From an uncultured Arthrobacter sp. (lineage in GTDB: Bacteria; Actinomycetota; Actinomycetes; Actinomycetales; Micrococcaceae): a DNA stretch of 16,774 bases. Shown one piece after another: positions 14,569 to 16,774 of this stretch. The stretch covers positions 1 to 16,774 of the forward strand of contig CALMVY010000263.1 of assembly GCA_937873245.1 (NCBI GenBank), written 5' to 3'. Under the pieces are notes generated by a model, which worked only from the letters and a program-made list of their open reading frames with translations, did not search any database and was not told the DNA's origin. Within the stretch, counting starts at the first letter, position 1. Every line of letters starts with the position of its first letter. Both the position numbers and the translations under genes were made by a program.

Positions 14569-16098
14569 ATGAGGCAAACTCGGAATATCCAGCGCGCGGC
14601 CATCGCCGCCACGATCGGGCTGGCGGTCAGCTTCGCGCCGCCGGCCCTTGCAGCAACCGGAACCGACTCGGGCGCCCTGCGTTCCGCGGTGACGGCCGGG
14701 AACATCACGGAACATCTCGCAGCCCTGCAGGCCATCGCGACTGCCAATGACGGCAACCGCGCGGCAGGGACGTCAGGCTACGAGGCATCTGCCCAGTACA
14801 TTGAAGGGAAGCTCGAGGCAGCCGGTTACGATGTGGAGCGCCAGCACTTCACCTACGACCGCTACGACTTCACGTCGGCTGCCCTGCAACGGGTGTCACC
14901 AAGTCCGGAGACCTACGCCTATGGCGATGAGGAGGGCTTCCTGGACATGTCCTACTCGGGCTCGGGCGACGTCACGGCTGACCTGATCCCCGTCGACCTG
15001 AATCTGGCCGGCGACCACGCCTCGACCAGCGGCTGCGAAGCGGAGGATTTTGACGCTTCCATGAGGGGAAACATCGCCCTGATCCAGCGCGGCACCTGCA
15101 GCTTCCGGATCAAGGCGGACAACGCCGCCGACGCCGGGGCTTTGGGGGTCATCATCTTCAACCAGGGCAACGTGGTCCCGGGGGATGACCGCCTCGGCCT
15201 GTTCGGGGGCACGCTGGACCTCCCGCAGGCCGGCATCCCCGTGGTCAGTACCAGCTACGCCACCGGAGCCGAACTCGCCGGGCTCAGCGGCGTTAGGATG
15301 CGCCTCGCCGTTGATGCCGATGTGACTCCGATCAGCACCTTCAACATCCTGGCGGACAGCCCAGCCGGCCGGGCCGACCGGACAGTAGTGGTGGGGGCGC
15401 ACCCGGACTCCGTGTCCGAGGGCCCCGGCATCAACGACAACGGCTCCGGAACCGCCGCGGTCCTGGAGACGGCGCTGCAGATGGCCGAGTTGGGGATTGA
15501 ACCGACCAACAGGGTCCGCTTCGCTTTTTGGGGCGGGGAAGAGGACGGCCTGATCGGGTCCGAGCACTACGTCTCCCAGCTGACGGCACGCCAAATCAAG
15601 GAACACGCCGTCAACCTCAACTTCGACATGGTGGGCTCAAAGAACTTCGTCCGCTTCGTCTACGACGGTGACGGCTCGGCGTTCGGGGAGAAGGGTCCCA
15701 ACGGGTCCGCGCTGGTGGAGAAGGTCTTCCTGGACTACTTCAAGTCCCAGGACCTGCCCGCTGCTCCGACGGCGTTCGACGGCCGGTCCGACTACTTCGG
15801 GTTCATCAACAACGGCATTCCGGCCGGCGGCTTGTTCACCGGCGCGGAAGGTATCAAGTCGGTCGAAGAGGCGGAGATCTTCGGCGGCACCGCCGGAGCG
15901 GCCTATGACCCGTGCTACCACGCTGCCTGCGACGATACCGACAACATCGACACCGGTGTCCTCGAGGAAATGGCGGACGCGATCGCCCACTCCACGCTGA
16001 CCTTTGCCATGACCACCTCGGCGGTCAACGGCACGTCCAAGGGCAACGGGGCCGGCAACGTGGACCTCGAATACAAGGCCAACAAGCTGCTCAAGTAG
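14569..16098 (+). CDS. Secreted M28 family aminopeptidase with PA domain
   Basis: This 509-residue zinc aminopeptidase is probably exported. A Sec-type signal peptide (basic start, hydrophobic 10-23, ALA-A cleavage near 28-29) is followed by a mature N-terminal region, a PA domain (about 135-250, likely disulfide Cys156-Cys177) and the M28 catalytic domain. By comparison with Streptomyces griseus aminopeptidase the zinc ligands are His278 (GAHPDSV), Asp290 (GINDNGSG), Glu325, Asp353 (NFDMVGS) and His451 (CYHAACDD); Glu324 is the general base, and Cys449-Cys454 match that enzyme's disulfide. All key residues are present. AGGAG is 6 bases before the ATG. The role is likely extracellular peptide use. 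No lipobox or wall anchor is seen. Confidence 0.93.
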   Translation: MRQTRNIQRAAIAATIGLAVSFAPPALAATGTDSGALRSAVTAGNITEHLAALQAIATANDGNRAAGTSGYEASAQYIEGKLEAAGYDVERQHFTYDRYDFTSAALQRVSPSPETYAYGDEEGFLDMSYSGSGDVTADLIPVDLNLAGDHASTSGCEAEDFDASMRGNIALIQRGTCSFRIKADNAADAGALGVIIFNQGNVVPGDDRLGLFGGTLDLPQAGIPVVSTSYATGAELAGLSGVRMRLAVDADVTPISTFNILADSPAGRADRTVVVGAHPDSVSEGPGINDNGSGTAAVLETALQMAELGIEPTNRVRFAFWGGEEDGLIGSEHYVSQLTARQIKEHAVNLNFDMVGSKNFVRFVYDGDGSAFGEKGPNGSALVEKVFLDYFKSQDLPAAPTAFDGRSDYFGFINNGIPAGGLFTGAEGIKSVEEAEIFGGTAGAAYDPCYHAACDDTDNIDTGVLEEMADAIAHSTLTFAMTTSAVNGTSKGNGAGNVDLEYKANKLLK

Positions 16099-16124
16099 CC
16101 GCCGGGCAACTGCATCGCACGTGG

Positions 16125-16162
16125 TGCCGGGCCGCACCGCCCCCGGTCGGGGCGGCCCGGCA
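16125..16162 (+). terminator. Hairpin terminator of the M28 peptidase gene
   Basis: Outer arms 16125-16133 and 16154-16162 form a perfect 9-bp stem, continued by CCGCCCC/GGGGCGG pairing inside with a small bulge. It begins 26 bases after the stop, between two convergent genes, and could serve both. Confidence 0.65.
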
Positions 16163-16257
16163 TCTGCCGTTGGTGTCCGCGGATCCAGGCCCGGCAGCAC
16201 TCTTTGCGGTCAGCCTGCGACGCCGTAAGCCTTCGACGGCGGCCGGCGCCGAAGGAC

Positions 16258-16530
16258 TCAGCCGAGCAGGCCGGGGACGATCAGCAGGGCCGTCGGAACG
16301 GCCAACAGCAGCAGGCAGGCAGCCAGCACCGCGGCGCGCACGGGTTCCGGGAGGGGTGGCTGCGGCGAGAGCAGGCGGCTGACGCGGGACGCCGTCGTCC
16401 GGGCCGAACCGGAGCCTCCGGTGGCACCTGGCTGGCCGGGCTCGACGTCGGACAGGTCCGGTCCGCCGAACGCCATCCGGGCGTCCGGGGCACCGGGCGC
16501 GCCGCTGGCCACAAGGCTGGCGCTGCAGTC
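16258..16530 (-). CDS. M56-like membrane peptidase, C-terminal fragment
   Basis: The open frame of about 90 residues resembles the C-terminal end of actinobacterial M56 (BlaR1/HtpX-type) membrane metallopeptidases: a low-complexity linker, TTASRVSRLLSPQPPLPEPVRAA, then a final transmembrane helix (AAVLAACLLLLAVPTALLIVPGLL). The catalytic HExxH part, which would lie upstream beyond 16530, is absent. Upstream in this frame a TAA at 16543-16545 closes the frame, so the gene is cut off rather than merely running off the window. An ATG at 16536 is likely fortuitous. The family call rests on a short region and is moderate. Confidence 0.5.
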   Translation of the reverse strand, partial: DCSASLVASGAPGAPDARMAFGGPDLSDVEPGQPGATGGSGSARTTASRVSRLLSPQPPLPEPVRAAVLAACLLLLAVPTALLIVPGLLG

Positions 16531-16582
16531 CGACATCCAGGCTTACCTGTCGCGCCAGGAGGAATCGGCGCGCGCGGTCGAC
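16517..16582. other. Join between unrelated sequences
   Basis: The minus-strand M56-like similarity ends near 16520-16530 and its frame is stopped at 16543. The plus-strand sensor similarity is clear from about 16583. The intervening ~50 bases encode, in the plus frame, a charged stretch (SDIQAYLSRQEESARAVDT) that fits neither family, so there may be more than one breakpoint. No insertion-sequence ends, target duplication or att-like repeat is visible. Confidence 0.6.
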
Positions 16583-16774
16583 ACCCTGGTCGCCAGTACC
16601 GGCGAGGCGCGGCGCGACTACACCAACCTCGGCTTCGGCGACTTCCGGTTCCGCGTGCGGGCGCGCAATCTCGCCGGGCAGGTGAGCGACGAGGGCGCCT
16701 ACGCGTTCACGATCCTGCCGCCGTGGTATCGCACGTGGTGGGCCTACGCGGGCTACACCATCCTCGCCGGCCTG
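16535..16774 (+). CDS. Y_Y_Y-domain sensor protein, internal fragment
   Basis: The plus frame runs open to the window end (80 codons). From about 16583 it encodes TGEARRDYTNLGFGDFRFRV, then RARNLAGQVSDEGAYAFTI, then LPPWYRTWWAYAGYTILAGL. This is the Y_Y_Y domain that follows the beta-propeller in periplasmic sensors of two-component systems or GGDEF proteins, and the start of the membrane helix after it (the PPWYRTWWAY signature). Such proteins occur mainly in Proteobacteria (for example Xanthomonadaceae), Bacteroidetes and Acidobacteria and are not expected in Arthrobacter. No start codon or upstream propeller is present; it is a foreign or misassembled piece. Confidence 0.75.
   Translation, partial: MQAYLSRQEESARAVDTLVASTGEARRDYTNLGFGDFRFRVRARNLAGQVSDEGAYAFTILPPWYRTWWAYAGYTILAGL

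Noticed and set aside
16523..16582. PstI (CTGCAG, 16523-16528) and SalI (GTCGAC, 16577-16582) sites near the right join, suggesting a cloning artefact
   Set aside because: Six-base GC-rich sites are frequent at this composition; two sites alone do not show ligation, though an artefact of another kind remains likely.

Overview
The window reads as a high-GC actinobacterial chromosome segment. It most resembles Micrococcaceae of the Arthrobacter/Pseudarthrobacter type. Support: actinobacterial-type SucB with two lipoyl domains, a SigA with a long Lys/Ala-rich then acidic N-terminal extension, the sigA / small zinc-ribbon protein / parE arrangement also known around hrdB in Streptomyces, DUF4192 and PAC2 proteins, and frequent GTG starts. 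The assignment comes from gene content and protein recognition, not from a database search.

Layout. Positions 2-112 hold a fragment of a VOC (glyoxalase-fold) protein that stops matching its family abruptly. Positions 211-5789 are a minus-strand block, read in the order pepA, lpdA, sucB and a small membrane protein. Each unit is separated by hairpins, and the best terminator lies just after sucB. lpdA and sucB supply the E3 and E2 subunits of the 2-oxoacid dehydrogenase complexes. lipB and lipA, which often follow in this neighbourhood, are not visible before the left edge. Positions 6098-9966 are plus-strand genes: a PAC2 protein, an MFS transporter and a DUF4192 protein. After a 370-base non-coding leader comes sigA (10337-11674), then two back-to-back hairpin terminators, a convergent DUF7455-like zinc-ribbon protein (minus strand), a divergent parE (12293-14401), and a secreted M28 aminopeptidase with a PA domain (14569-16098). 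The C-terminal piece of an M56-like membrane peptidase on the minus strand follows.

The last ~240 bases do not belong with the rest. The M56 reading frame breaks at about 16520-16545. The plus strand then encodes a Y_Y_Y domain plus the start of a membrane helix, as in two-component sensors with a beta-propeller from Proteobacteria, Bacteroidetes or Acidobacteria. Together with the broken VOC fragment at the left edge, this suggests that both ends carry chimeric or rearranged joins.

I see no new defence, mobile or biosynthetic system here. The content is mainly conserved housekeeping genes. The best leads are regulatory: an inverted repeat enclosing the putative lpdA -10 element, a SigR/SigH-like promoter motif and a short upstream ORF ahead of sigA, two candidate leaderless starts, and the right-end chimera.
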